Shown: positions 1 through 7,097 of the stretch, one piece after another | Layout of the letters: every line of letters begins with the position of its first letter | Numbering within the stretch: position 1 is the first letter of the stretch | Source: Mariprofundus sp. | GTDB lineage: Bacteria > Pseudomonadota > Zetaproteobacteria > Mariprofundales > Mariprofundaceae | Length of the DNA stretch: 10,172 nt | NCBI GenBank assembly: GCA_015485035.1 | Contig: WFUI01000045.1 | Location: 1 to 10,172 of the forward strand | Direction: 5' to 3' | Program-made: the position numbers and the translations under genes | Notes under the pieces: model-generated | The model's input: only the letters and a program-made list of their open reading frames with translations | The model's database searches: none | Told to the model about the DNA's origin: nothing

Positions 1-509
1 GCGAAAAAACCATTCTGTTTGATGAAATCCCAGACTGATTCCGGCAAATCACGTAATTCATGATTGATCTGCCAATCATCAAGCATGGCACAAAGCGATT
101 CAGTTGGCCCGTCAATAAACGCCTGTTCCTCCTCCGTCAATTTCGGTACCGGCGTTTTCAGTAGCACGTCCCAATCCGGATTCCCCTGAAACAGCTCCGC
201 ATCCCACCACACGGTTCCTGCTTCAATGGCTGCTTTTTCTGTATCGGACATTGGCGGCAGTGATTTCTTTATAAGGTTTTTAACCGGTGTGGTCACCCAT
301 TTCTTGCGAATATCATCCATCGCAAAAAAGACAAAAGCCGCTGCAATGATCATCAACAGCACAAAGCCGACCCATCCACTCATGCCGGCAAACATCAATA
401 CCACATCAGCCAGTGCCAGTATTCCAAGCCATGCCTGCAATGCGATGCCACCTCGAGTCAGCAGGAATAACAGCCCAAACACAGTAATCAGCAGTAGAAT
501 CCAGAACAT
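1..509 (-). CDS. fadE: FadE-type acyl-CoA dehydrogenase, N-terminal 169 residues (runs off window)
   Basis: Acyl-CoA dehydrogenase of the large FadE (YafH) type, which introduces the trans-2 double bond into acyl-CoA in the first step of beta-oxidation. Only the N-terminus is present; the reading frame is open to the window edge. Residues 1-63 form about three hydrophobic segments, as in the membrane-bound N-terminus of E. coli FadE. The stretch from P85 (PPMSDTEKAAIEAGT, then WW, LFQGNPDW) and the later EEQAFIDGP, QINHELRDLP segments match my recollection of E. coli FadE residue for residue at many positions. The catalytic acyl-CoA dehydrogenase domain lies outside the window. The ATG at 509 is preceded by GGAGG with a 5-nt spacer; an in-frame ATG four codons upstream overlaps that RBS and is less likely. 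The gene has its own candidate promoter and sits just after the terminator of the FadL/lipase genes, so it is a functional neighbour with separate transcription. Confidence 0.9.
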   Translation of the reverse strand, partial: MFWILLLITVFGLLFLLTRGGIALQAWLGILALADVVLMFAGMSGWVGFVLLMIIAAAFVFFAMDDIRKKWVTTPVKNLIKKSLPPMSDTEKAAIEAGTVWWDAELFQGNPDWDVLLKTPVPKLTEEEQAFIDGPTESLCAMLDDWQINHELRDLPESVWDFIKQNGFF

Positions 510-539
510 GGCAACCTCCATCTGCACCAGTTTGTCCTC

Positions 540-569
540 AGTATAACTGTTCACCTTTCATCAGACCAA
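540..569 (-). promoter_or_regulatory. Candidate sigma70 promoter of fadE
   Basis: On the minus strand TTGGTC (569-564) and TATACT (545-540) are separated by 18 nt. Both hexamers resemble sigma70 boxes, and transcription would start near 533, leaving a short leader before the fadE RBS. The -35 box directly follows the T-run of the upstream terminator, so the gap is compact. The segment TGGTCTGA (568-561) also resembles half of an enterobacterial FadR operator (see findings). This is pattern matching only. Confidence 0.4.
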
Positions 570-570
570 C

Positions 571-597
571 AAAAAGGGGCTCCGAAGAGCCCCTTTT
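571..597 (-). terminator. Rho-independent terminator of the lipase/FadL-B transcript
   Basis: In minus-strand sense the RNA reads AAAAGGGGCUC, loop UUCG, GAGCCCC, then UUUUU. The GC stem is 7 bp, extended by four A-U pairs, and closes on a very stable UUCG tetraloop. It starts about 47 nt after the stop codon of FadL-B, so it should end that transcript. The A-rich 5' arm makes it almost symmetrical, but nothing on the plus strand needs terminating here. Confidence 0.88.
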
Positions 598-644
598 CAA
601 TCATTCAGTAGAATCCAGGATGGAATAATACTTCGCTCCCACAA

Positions 645-1904
645 CTAAAACTTATAAACCAGCGAACCGGATAAGAGATGAACACTGCCTGAATAATTAC
701 CGTTACGTACCGCATTTGTCCCTGTCGATGCCGTCTGGTTCCGGTCGACAAAATAAACAAACATATAGGCCATATCCAGAGTTATGGCCGCGTTGACATC
801 GTAGCCAAAACCAACGGTAAACAAATGCCGGTCCCGATCCGGAATAGCGGGCGAGAAGAACGGATCATCGACAGGTGTAGGATCAAACGTATACCCCCCC
901 CGCAAGCGCATATCAGGCGCAAACTGCCACTGTGCACCGGCACGTATTGCAAATGTGGCACTCCAGTTCTCACGCAGTGTACGGAAGTTGGTTCCACCGG
1001 TCAGTGCTGTTGCCAGTACCGAAGGTGCATAACGGAAATCAAGGTTATCGAATGTCTTCCAGTTCACCCAGTCGACATCCACAGACAAAATCCAATCTTC
1101 GTTGGGAGCATAAGCCAAACCGACATTCACCTGATCCGGCAATACAACTTTGGTGCTGGCCGTCCCTCTTGCACCTACCGCAAAACCAGCTCCCACTCTA
1201 GCCAATCCGGCGCCACCAATCACCGTACCGTCATTAACATCCAGCCGCACGCGACTGCGGTAGGATACGCCGAAGCGGAACTGATCATTACGATACAGCA
1301 AAGCCACGTTACCACCCCAGCCATCGCCATTGCCCTCCAGCAATTGGAGTGAGTTGTTCAGTCTGACTTTATCTAGGAAAACGTAATCAACACCTGCTGC
1401 AATGGCAAGATTGTCACTGATTTTCCATGTAATATTGGGATTGAAATTGATCGTCTTGATTTGTGAAAATGTGCTGGATGTTGCAAACGGTCCGTTCCCC
1501 GGCCAGTCCGTTTCCAGACCAAAAGGTGCATTGATACCCATGCCTATCGTAATCGGACTGTTTTCAAAGCCGTGACTGACGTAAAAATGGGGAATCCCTA
1601 TCACCTTGCTTTTCGACGATGTTGAAGCCGGATGAGCCGGATTAAGTGCATTGGTCGTAAAATCAGTACTCGGAACAATGACGATCTCGCATCCTGCCAT
1701 AACCTGGGTACCCGGTTGAAAGGCTGACCCGGCCGGATTAAACCACTGGGCGGATGGGTCATCGGCAACTGCGGTAAATGCATTACCCATACCCATCGCC
1801 TTGGATCCCTGCTCGCCGATTTGAAAGCCACCGCCATGAGCCTGCATACTCATCAGCCCCATGAGCGCTGATGCCACAAATAAAGTAAATCTACGCATAT
1901 TCAT
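645..1904 (-). CDS. fadL: FadL/OmpP1-type outer-membrane fatty acid transporter (FadL-B)
   Basis: Outer-membrane beta-barrel of the OmpP1/FadL family, 419 residues, which lets long-chain fatty acids or other hydrophobic molecules cross the outer membrane. It has a signal peptide (MNMRRF plus a hydrophobic run) with cleavage near residues 22-24. The mature start GGGFQIGEQG corresponds to the FadL hatch, followed by GMGNAFTAVADD and the family NPAG motif at 56-59. Later come a conserved NAPFGLETDW segment, alternating beta-strand sequence and a C-terminal Phe (VYKF), the usual barrel end. ATG 1904 has a GGGGGA Shine-Dalgarno with a 5-nt spacer; the ATG at codon 3 is less well placed. It starts 11 bp after the lipase gene ends, so the two are almost certainly cotranscribed. 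It is clearly paralogous to FadL-A, with conserved strands and divergent loops. A role in uptake of other hydrophobic compounds, such as hydrocarbons, cannot be excluded. Confidence 0.9.
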   Translation of the reverse strand: MNMRRFTLFVASALMGLMSMQAHGGGFQIGEQGSKAMGMGNAFTAVADDPSAQWFNPAGSAFQPGTQVMAGCEIVIVPSTDFTTNALNPAHPASTSSKSKVIGIPHFYVSHGFENSPITIGMGINAPFGLETDWPGNGPFATSSTFSQIKTINFNPNITWKISDNLAIAAGVDYVFLDKVRLNNSLQLLEGNGDGWGGNVALLYRNDQFRFGVSYRSRVRLDVNDGTVIGGAGLARVGAGFAVGARGTASTKVVLPDQVNVGLAYAPNEDWILSVDVDWVNWKTFDNLDFRYAPSVLATALTGGTNFRTLRENWSATFAIRAGAQWQFAPDMRLRGGYTFDPTPVDDPFFSPAIPDRDRHLFTVGFGYDVNAAITLDMAYMFVYFVDRNQTASTGTNAVRNGNYSGSVHLLSGSLVYKF

Positions 1905-1915
1905 CTCTCTCCCCC

Positions 1916-4105
1916 TTATTGCATGATCGTGGTCACACCGCTGCCACTTGGCAGAGGGGTTGCACCAATCATGATTGTTGCACCCAGAGGAGACAACGCA
2001 GTACCTAAATAGTTCGCAGTTTCCGACTGCATTTCAGTAATGACATCCACCCCAACCAGGCTTGGTGCCGGAGGATCAGGCTTCAGGAAGGAAGAATGTG
2101 TTCCCTTGGTGAAGAAAGTGAATCCACTTCCTACAAACGGCGATGGAACCACGCCCAGTGGCCATGTCGCAGCAGCAGGCGATGCGGCAACCTGCTTCAT
2201 ACCAAAAGAAGCTGCCAATGCATCTGTGGCTGTATTAGGAACCACCAAGTCCCCCAGCTGTTTGAACATCAGCAGATTTTTAGTCGCCGCCGGAGCAGCA
2301 GCAATTCCGGCATAATTAACCGGATCACCATCATCCAATGCTGTTTGTGCTGCTACAAAAAATGCATTGAACTCCGGAGAGCCGGGCAACACGCCCTTGG
2401 CAGCCAACCCGGCCAGCACTATCGGACTAATTTCAGCGGAATGTAAGGCAATATCAGAATAAACCCCGCCCGGATTAGCCAGTACGAATGTTTTAATGGC
2501 CGGTTCTACCGCCGCCAGCATGGTTCCCAAAATACCACCATTGGAATGGCCGACATATGAAACCGGAGGTGCCGCCGGCGCAGCTGCACTGTTTACCAGC
2601 AAGTCTGGCAGCCCGTCTGCTCCGGGCGCTCCTGTGGCATTGACCACCACATCCATCGTCTGCACTTCCAGCAAGCGAGTCAGGTGAATCAGATCAGCTA
2701 CCGACTGGCGTATATTATCCCTGAAAGTCAGCAAATAGCTCAAATTCAAATACCACTGGCCACTGCTATCTGCTACACCATCCGGTACATTGGCAATAAC
2801 TGGGCCTGTAGCCTTGCCGGTGACCGGGTCAACGGCCTGGGTCACCAGATCAATACCGAACGTACGATCGCCATGTAATACTGAATCAATCGCAATCGAG
2901 GCGAATCCGGCTTTGGCAAGAGTATTGGCGATGCCGAACACAACCGACTTATCAACCGTAAAACCATGCTGGAAGATGACTACGGGCCACGGGCCAGCAG
3001 TGTTTGGTGTGGTCATCAGGAATGGTACAGTTTCAGGTAGTGGATTTGGCGTTGGCAACCCCGTTACCGGATCTATAGTAAAATGCGCTGTGATGGCACC
3101 GGGTAAAACAGCGGGGAGAGCACCCACACCATCGGTGCTCAGGTAATAGGGTATCTTGATTGCGCCAATCACCACGCTGCCAACATTGGGAAAAAGAGCT
3201 GCAGGCAATCCGTTGGCGGCAGCAAATGCAGCCATCGATAATACACCCAATCCACCGGTTGCTGGGGAAGGAGCGACGGGTACAGTCAAAAAGTTTGCTG
3301 GAAGCGCCGCAGTCGCAATGCTGTCAGCCTGGATTTTTGCCAGAACATTATTGATCGTTTGTGTTTTGAATGTCCAGGCAAGCGCCACTGCGGAACTTGA
3401 TACACCTGCCCCTGCGGCGGCAGCAAGGTAGGTTTGGGTCAACTGCCTGAGTGGTTCCAGTGCCTGCGCCTGTGCATTGGTCAGCACAGCAAACTGGCTG
3501 TTACCGGCAGCATCAACCAGCGGTGCCGTGCCCTTGGTCAGTCCGAATGTGGAGGACGGTACCAAGGGTAAACCGGCAGTACTCCGAATGCCGCCCGTGA
3601 GTACCACCATATAGCGGGTATTACTCTTCAGTACTGCCCGGGGTTGAATGACCAGCGTTTTACCCGTGGGATCTGTTGCAGAAAGCGATGCCGTATATTC
3701 AGCAGCAGTAAGTTCGCGGACAATGCCTGTTACGGCACCTGCACGTGTTGCCGTTACTTCATATATATGCAATGTCGTACCTTCAATGATCGTCGCTGCA
3801 TTGGCAGCTGTTGCAAAAGTGGTTGAAATCGGGGCAATGGTCGAGAAGCCGTCCAGGGCATTCATAGCCACCTTGGGATCAGAGAAGTCCGCAGGGTTAA
3901 CAACGGGAATATTCAGTGTTCCATCAAGCGAACCGGTGAACAACAAGTCATCAGGAAACGGAATGATACTGTTGGTAGGATCAAAGTTGGCGACAAACGT
4001 GGGCTGGCCGGTTGCGACTGGCGCGCCATCTCCCGATGTCTGCCCGCAACCGCTCAACCCCAGTAGTGGCAGCACAAGAATTAAGAACGCGTACATTCGT
4101 TTCAT
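1916..4105 (-). CDS. Surface lipoprotein lipase/lysophospholipase, VolA/Pla-1-cef-like
   Basis: Predicted outer-membrane lipoprotein, 729 residues, that should hydrolyse extracellular lipids and release fatty acids. The N-terminus MKRMYAFLIL...LSGC is a type II signal peptide with Cys20 in the lipobox, and no Asp follows the Cys, which fits sorting to the outer membrane. Residues 41-56 (FDPTNSIIPFPDDLLF) are typical of the N-terminal domain of bacterial virulence-factor lipases (Pla-1/cef, VolA). The alpha/beta-hydrolase part has an oxyanion HG at 380-381, HGDR at 411-414 and the nucleophile elbow GHSNG at 519-523 (Ser521). Asp619 (LGDLVVPN) and His670 (KGTHSSF) are likely triad members. ATG 4105 has GGGAGG upstream with a 5-6-nt spacer. 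It lies between two fadL genes and 11 bp from the second. In Vibrio cholerae VolA cleaves lysophosphatidylcholine and is encoded beside FadL; the same role is inferred here, but substrate and surface exposure are not shown by sequence. Confidence 0.85.
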   Translation of the reverse strand: MKRMYAFLILVLPLLGLSGCGQTSGDGAPVATGQPTFVANFDPTNSIIPFPDDLLFTGSLDGTLNIPVVNPADFSDPKVAMNALDGFSTIAPISTTFATAANAATIIEGTTLHIYEVTATRAGAVTGIVRELTAAEYTASLSATDPTGKTLVIQPRAVLKSNTRYMVVLTGGIRSTAGLPLVPSSTFGLTKGTAPLVDAAGNSQFAVLTNAQAQALEPLRQLTQTYLAAAAGAGVSSSAVALAWTFKTQTINNVLAKIQADSIATAALPANFLTVPVAPSPATGGLGVLSMAAFAAANGLPAALFPNVGSVVIGAIKIPYYLSTDGVGALPAVLPGAITAHFTIDPVTGLPTPNPLPETVPFLMTTPNTAGPWPVVIFQHGFTVDKSVVFGIANTLAKAGFASIAIDSVLHGDRTFGIDLVTQAVDPVTGKATGPVIANVPDGVADSSGQWYLNLSYLLTFRDNIRQSVADLIHLTRLLEVQTMDVVVNATGAPGADGLPDLLVNSAAAPAAPPVSYVGHSNGGILGTMLAAVEPAIKTFVLANPGGVYSDIALHSAEISPIVLAGLAAKGVLPGSPEFNAFFVAAQTALDDGDPVNYAGIAAAPAATKNLLMFKQLGDLVVPNTATDALAASFGMKQVAASPAAATWPLGVVPSPFVGSGFTFFTKGTHSSFLKPDPPAPSLVGVDVITEMQSETANYLGTALSPLGATIMIGATPLPSGSGVTTIMQ

Positions 4106-4127
4106 TTCAACCCTCCCTTGTTTAAAT

Positions 4128-4146
4128 ACTTATTTGATCAATAAGT
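4128..4146. promoter_or_regulatory. Perfect inverted repeat upstream of the lipase gene, possible operator
   Basis: ACTTATT (4128-4134) and AATAAGT (4140-4146) are exact inverted arms around a 5-nt centre TGATC. The centre of the dyad lies about 30 bp upstream of the lipase ATG, in the 247-bp gap that separates it from fadL-A. The size and AT-rich symmetry suit a dimeric repressor such as a TetR- or GntR-type protein, and no T-run follows that would make it a terminator. Regulator unknown. Confidence 0.4.
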
Positions 4147-4191
4147 TCCCCGTTAGTTATGTAGTCATGGTTTCGTATCATAAAACCCTGT

Positions 4192-4211
4192 ACTCGACCT
4201 CATGGTCGGGT
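4192..4211. repeat. Short GC-rich dyad in the fadL-A/lipase gap
   Basis: CGACC (4195-4199) and GGTCG (4204-4208) are inverted around TCAT, and the outer bases 4192-4193 and 4210-4211 extend the dyad with one imperfect position. In either strand it can form a small hairpin, but no T-run follows on the minus strand. It may be an operator for the lipase gene or chance. The rest of the 247-bp gap (4106-4352) holds no gene that I can support. Confidence 0.3.
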
Positions 4212-4330
4212 GAATAAACAACTTCATGGACAGGATTTTTACTTTTCATCGGATTTTGAAAAATCTTGCTGTAGTAAAGCATAGAATGATATCAATGACA
4301 ACTTGCCCTGTGAGTCAAAATGCCACAAAA

Positions 4331-4367
4331 CAATATGCAGCCCCGTAGTCAGCTAGAATGCATATTG
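4331..4367 (-). terminator. Hairpin spanning the fadL-A stop codon, possible weak terminator or processing site
   Basis: The last sense codons of fadL-A contain CAATATGCA (4367-4359, minus strand), and its exact complement TGCATATTG lies at 4339-4331. The 9-bp stem encloses a 19-nt loop that includes the TAG stop and is followed by TTTTG. The stem is AT-rich and the loop large, so it would be at best a weak terminator. It could also set mRNA decay or lower read-through into the lipase gene. Confidence 0.35.
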
Positions 4368-5606
4368 CAACGATGCGACTGCAATATGTATATCTGTCTT
4401 ATAACTTCCGTTCCTGACCGCATTTACACCGACAGATGCAATCTGGTCACGTTGCCTGAAGTAGACGTAGGCATAGGCTAAATCAAGTGTAGTAGCCTTA
4501 TTGAAATCATAACTGTAACCAAGCGAAAACAGTTGTCTGTCATTGCCGGGGATAGCCGGAGAAAAGTTCACATCATCAATAGGTGATGGATCATACACAT
4601 AACCAAACCGGGCTCGCATATTTTCTACAAAATGCCATTCCACACCGGCTCTGACGGTCACGGTATCTTTCCAGTTTTCCGGTATGACGTTCGTGCCTGT
4701 GCCTCCTGTCAACACTGTAGAGAGCAAAGACGGTGCATAGTTGATTCTCACTTCATTGAACGTTTTCCAGTTGGTCCAGTCGACATCCAGACTCAACAGC
4801 CATGCATCATTCGGTTGCCATGCCAAACCGACGTTGACCGAATCCGGCAAGGTAATTTTTGTGTTGGCTGAGGTCCTTGCCCCGGCCAGCGGGCCCAGCA
4901 CAGAACCGCCAATCACTGTTCCGCCATTAATATCAATCGCAACCCTGCTGCGATAATTCACACCCAGCCTGAAATGTTTGTAATGTGCCATCAAACTGGC
5001 GGTGCCACCCCAGCCATCCTTACTCTTACCTTCCAGTTGCTGAGCCAGATTATCCAGATTGATTTTGTTCAGATACACATAGCTGAAACCGCCTGAGATA
5101 GAAATATGATCGGTAATTTTAAAAATCACACTTGGATTGATGGCAAGCATCGATAGCCTGGTAAATGTATTGCTGCTGGCCAGAGAACTACCCGGAGCCC
5201 AGTCGGTTTCCAGACCAAAGGGCGAATTGACACTGATAGATGCTCCGAGACCAGCAGCCGGATCCCAATAAGTATAATAGGCATGTGGTGCAAAAAAGGT
5301 CTTGTTTTTACTTTTGGCAGGTGCCTGAGTAGGAAATCCCGGCAGCGATACCGTTGCTGCATTGGGTGCATAATCGGTGCCCGACGCAAAAATTGCAGCC
5401 CCACCCAGCATGACATGTATCCCATCGGAAAAAGCTACGCCGGCCGGATTAAACCATGCCGACGAAGCATCATCAGCAACCGCAGTAAAAGCGCTGCCCA
5501 TTCCGGTTGAACGGGCTGACATCTCTCCAATCTGGAACCCGCCGGCCTGAACGGACTGCACCCATACCAATAAAACAGCAACCAAAAACATAAACCGTTT
5601 CATCAT
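4353..5606 (-). CDS. fadL: FadL/OmpP1-type outer-membrane fatty acid transporter (FadL-A)
   Basis: Outer-membrane barrel of the OmpP1/FadL family, about 417 residues, for entry of long-chain fatty acids. The start MMKRFMFLVAVLLVWVQSVQA is a clean signal peptide with cleavage after A21, giving mature GGFQIGEMSARSTGMGSAF and then WFNPAG (NPAG at 53-56). NSPFGLETDW, YRSRVAIDINGGTVIGG and FSPAIPGNDRQ are shared with FadL-B, and the protein ends in Phe (LQYAF). An ATG at 5642 is in frame, but GGAGG at 5616-5612 lies 5 nt before ATG 5606 and 8 nt before ATG 5603, and the earlier start would add a charged-poor tail before the signal peptide and falls inside a candidate promoter. I therefore prefer 5606 or 5603. 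It is the first gene of the lipid-uptake block, 247 bp upstream of the lipase and about 72 bp after the oxidoreductase gene. Close paralogy to FadL-B suggests local duplication. Confidence 0.9.
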   Translation of the reverse strand: MMKRFMFLVAVLLVWVQSVQAGGFQIGEMSARSTGMGSAFTAVADDASSAWFNPAGVAFSDGIHVMLGGAAIFASGTDYAPNAATVSLPGFPTQAPAKSKNKTFFAPHAYYTYWDPAAGLGASISVNSPFGLETDWAPGSSLASSNTFTRLSMLAINPSVIFKITDHISISGGFSYVYLNKINLDNLAQQLEGKSKDGWGGTASLMAHYKHFRLGVNYRSRVAIDINGGTVIGGSVLGPLAGARTSANTKITLPDSVNVGLAWQPNDAWLLSLDVDWTNWKTFNEVRINYAPSLLSTVLTGGTGTNVIPENWKDTVTVRAGVEWHFVENMRARFGYVYDPSPIDDVNFSPAIPGNDRQLFSLGYSYDFNKATTLDLAYAYVYFRQRDQIASVGVNAVRNGSYKTDIHIAVASLQYAF

Positions 5607-5631
5607 TCCCCCTCCGAAACACGAAGAAGAA

Positions 5632-5659
5632 AGCATAGGCAATAAACCTGTGTTTGCAA
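5632..5659 (-). promoter_or_regulatory. Candidate promoter of fadL-A with overlapping PsrA-like box
   Basis: On the minus strand TTGCAA (5659-5654) and TATGCT (5637-5632) are spaced by 16 nt, a fair sigma70 match. Transcription from it would start near 5625, which leaves ATG 5642 outside the transcript and supports the later start. The dyad CAAAC-ACAG-GTTTA (5656-5643) overlaps the -35 box and spacer and fits the PsrA consensus (G/C)AAAC-N2-4-GTTT(G/C) except for the last base. Occupancy there would block RNA polymerase. Confidence 0.4.
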
Positions 5660-5678
5660 TTATTGAATAAAGAGAAGG

Positions 5679-7094
5679 TCAGAACCGCAACAGGAATCGT
5701 ACCAGCCGGCGGGTAGTGGCTGAATATAGCTTTTCGGTATAAAAGCTGCCGGCAATGCGTTTATTAGCTTCAGCCAGCGTCGGGTACGGGGCAATCATCG
5801 AGGCCATCGCACCGATTTTCAGCTTCTGACTGATGGCCAGAATCCAGGGCTGAATCAGCTCGCCGGCATGAATGCAGACAATACTGGCGCCCAGGATCAC
5901 GCCTTTCGGAGTGGTAATCACCTTGATCATACCTTCCGTGCGTTTTTCAGCCTGAGCCCGGTCATTCTCCTCAAACTGCCAGCGCAGTACACGAACCTCT
6001 CGCCCGCCCTGCCTGGCATCAGCTTCACTCATACCCACATGCGCCAGTTCCGGATCTGTATACGTCACCCATGGCACTGCCGAGTAATCCACTTTGGCCG
6101 GTAATTTGAACAGCATATTCCTGATGACAATACCGGCCTGATAGGCCGCCATATGGGTAAACTGATACGGCCCTGCCACATCACCAATAGCAAAAACCTT
6201 CTTGTTGCTGCTACGCAATCGTGCATCGACCTCAATGCCTTTGGGGCTGTAATTCACGCCAGCTGCTTCCAGATTCAAACCATCCACATTTGCACGCCGG
6301 CCCGTGGCAATGAGCAGGTGCGAACCGATGGCACACTGTTTACCCAAATCCGATTCACATCTGGCAGAAATTTGGCCATCAGCTGTTTTTTCCAGTTTCA
6401 GATTGCGTCCGCCTTCCACCAGATTAATGGCCTCATCCTGCAAACGCCGGATCACTATCTTCGTCAATTCCGGATCATCTTTAACAAGCAATCGTGCCAT
6501 CTCCATCACCGTGACTTCTGCACCGAGCCGCCGATGTGCCTGCGCCAGTTCCATGCCAATCGGACCGCCGCCGATGACTATCAGGTGGGTGACCGGTTCA
6601 GTATTGTTAAAAATATTCTCATTGGTGAAATAATCGACCTGATCCAGCCCTTCAATCGGCGGCACAAAGGCCGAAGAGCCTGTCGCCAATACAAAATATT
6701 TTGCCCGAATCTGTTGATCACCTGCTTTTAACGTGCGCTCATCAATAAATTCGCCGGCAGCACGAATAACCTTCACGCCCAGACTCTCAAAACGTTCCTG
6801 TGAATCGTTCGGCGCAATAGCCGCAATCACCCTGTGTACATGATCGTGTACCCCCTGCCAGTCTATCTGAGGCTGTTGTGTTGTAATACCGAACTGGCCG
6901 GCCTCCCGCATCGACTGGGCAACATGCCCAGCGGCCAGTATGGACTTGGATGGTACGCAGCCGGTGTTCAGGCAATCGCCACCCATCTCGGATTTTTCCA
7001 CCAGAGCCACTTTCGCGCCCATTTGCGCGGCTCCGGCAGCCACACTCAATCCTCCGGAACCGGCCCCAATCACACACACATCGACTTTAATCAT
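5679..7094 (-). CDS. FAD-dependent pyridine nucleotide-disulfide oxidoreductase (MerA/Lpd-like, His to Tyr)
   Basis: Class I flavoprotein disulfide reductase of 471 residues, cytoplasmic. Visible are the FAD GAGSGG at 10-15, the redox-active GGDCLNTGCVPSK with Cys41 and Cys46, the NAD(P)H GGGPIG at 175-180, ATGRR at 263-267, the FAD FAIGD at 301-305 and the dimerisation domain with PWVTYTDPELAHVG at 341-354. At the C-terminus, where lipoamide dehydrogenases and glutathione reductases have a catalytic HPT...E, this protein has Y437-P-T and E442. It has no N-terminal metal-binding domain and no C-terminal Cys pair, so mercuric reductase activity is also unlikely. The tail is basic (RRLVRFLLRF). 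ATG 7094 is preceded by GGAG with a 6-nt spacer inside the end of the TVP38 gene, and the gap is only 3 bp, pointing to translational coupling. The electron acceptor is unknown; the context suggests a membrane-linked partner. Confidence 0.85.
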   Translation of the reverse strand: MIKVDVCVIGAGSGGLSVAAGAAQMGAKVALVEKSEMGGDCLNTGCVPSKSILAAGHVAQSMREAGQFGITTQQPQIDWQGVHDHVHRVIAAIAPNDSQERFESLGVKVIRAAGEFIDERTLKAGDQQIRAKYFVLATGSSAFVPPIEGLDQVDYFTNENIFNNTEPVTHLIVIGGGPIGMELAQAHRRLGAEVTVMEMARLLVKDDPELTKIVIRRLQDEAINLVEGGRNLKLEKTADGQISARCESDLGKQCAIGSHLLIATGRRANVDGLNLEAAGVNYSPKGIEVDARLRSSNKKVFAIGDVAGPYQFTHMAAYQAGIVIRNMLFKLPAKVDYSAVPWVTYTDPELAHVGMSEADARQGGREVRVLRWQFEENDRAQAEKRTEGMIKVITTPKGVILGASIVCIHAGELIQPWILAISQKLKIGAMASMIAPYPTLAEANKRIAGSFYTEKLYSATTRRLVRFLLRF

Positions 7095-7097
7095 GAA

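Noticed and set aside
2040..4217. Several plus-strand open frames opposite the lipase gene
   Set aside because: They are antisense to a well-supported lipoprotein gene rich in Ala and Gly codons, which leaves few stops on the opposite strand, and show no family motifs.
5607..5642. Longer fadL-A start at 5642
   Set aside because: It puts 12 residues before a clean signal peptide, overlaps a candidate -10 box and has no RBS as good as GGAGGGGG before 5606.
5679..7094. Mercuric reductase or the E3 subunit of a dehydrogenase complex
   Set aside because: There is no metal-binding domain, no C-terminal Cys pair, no mer genes, no E1 or E2 genes nearby, and the catalytic His is replaced by Tyr.
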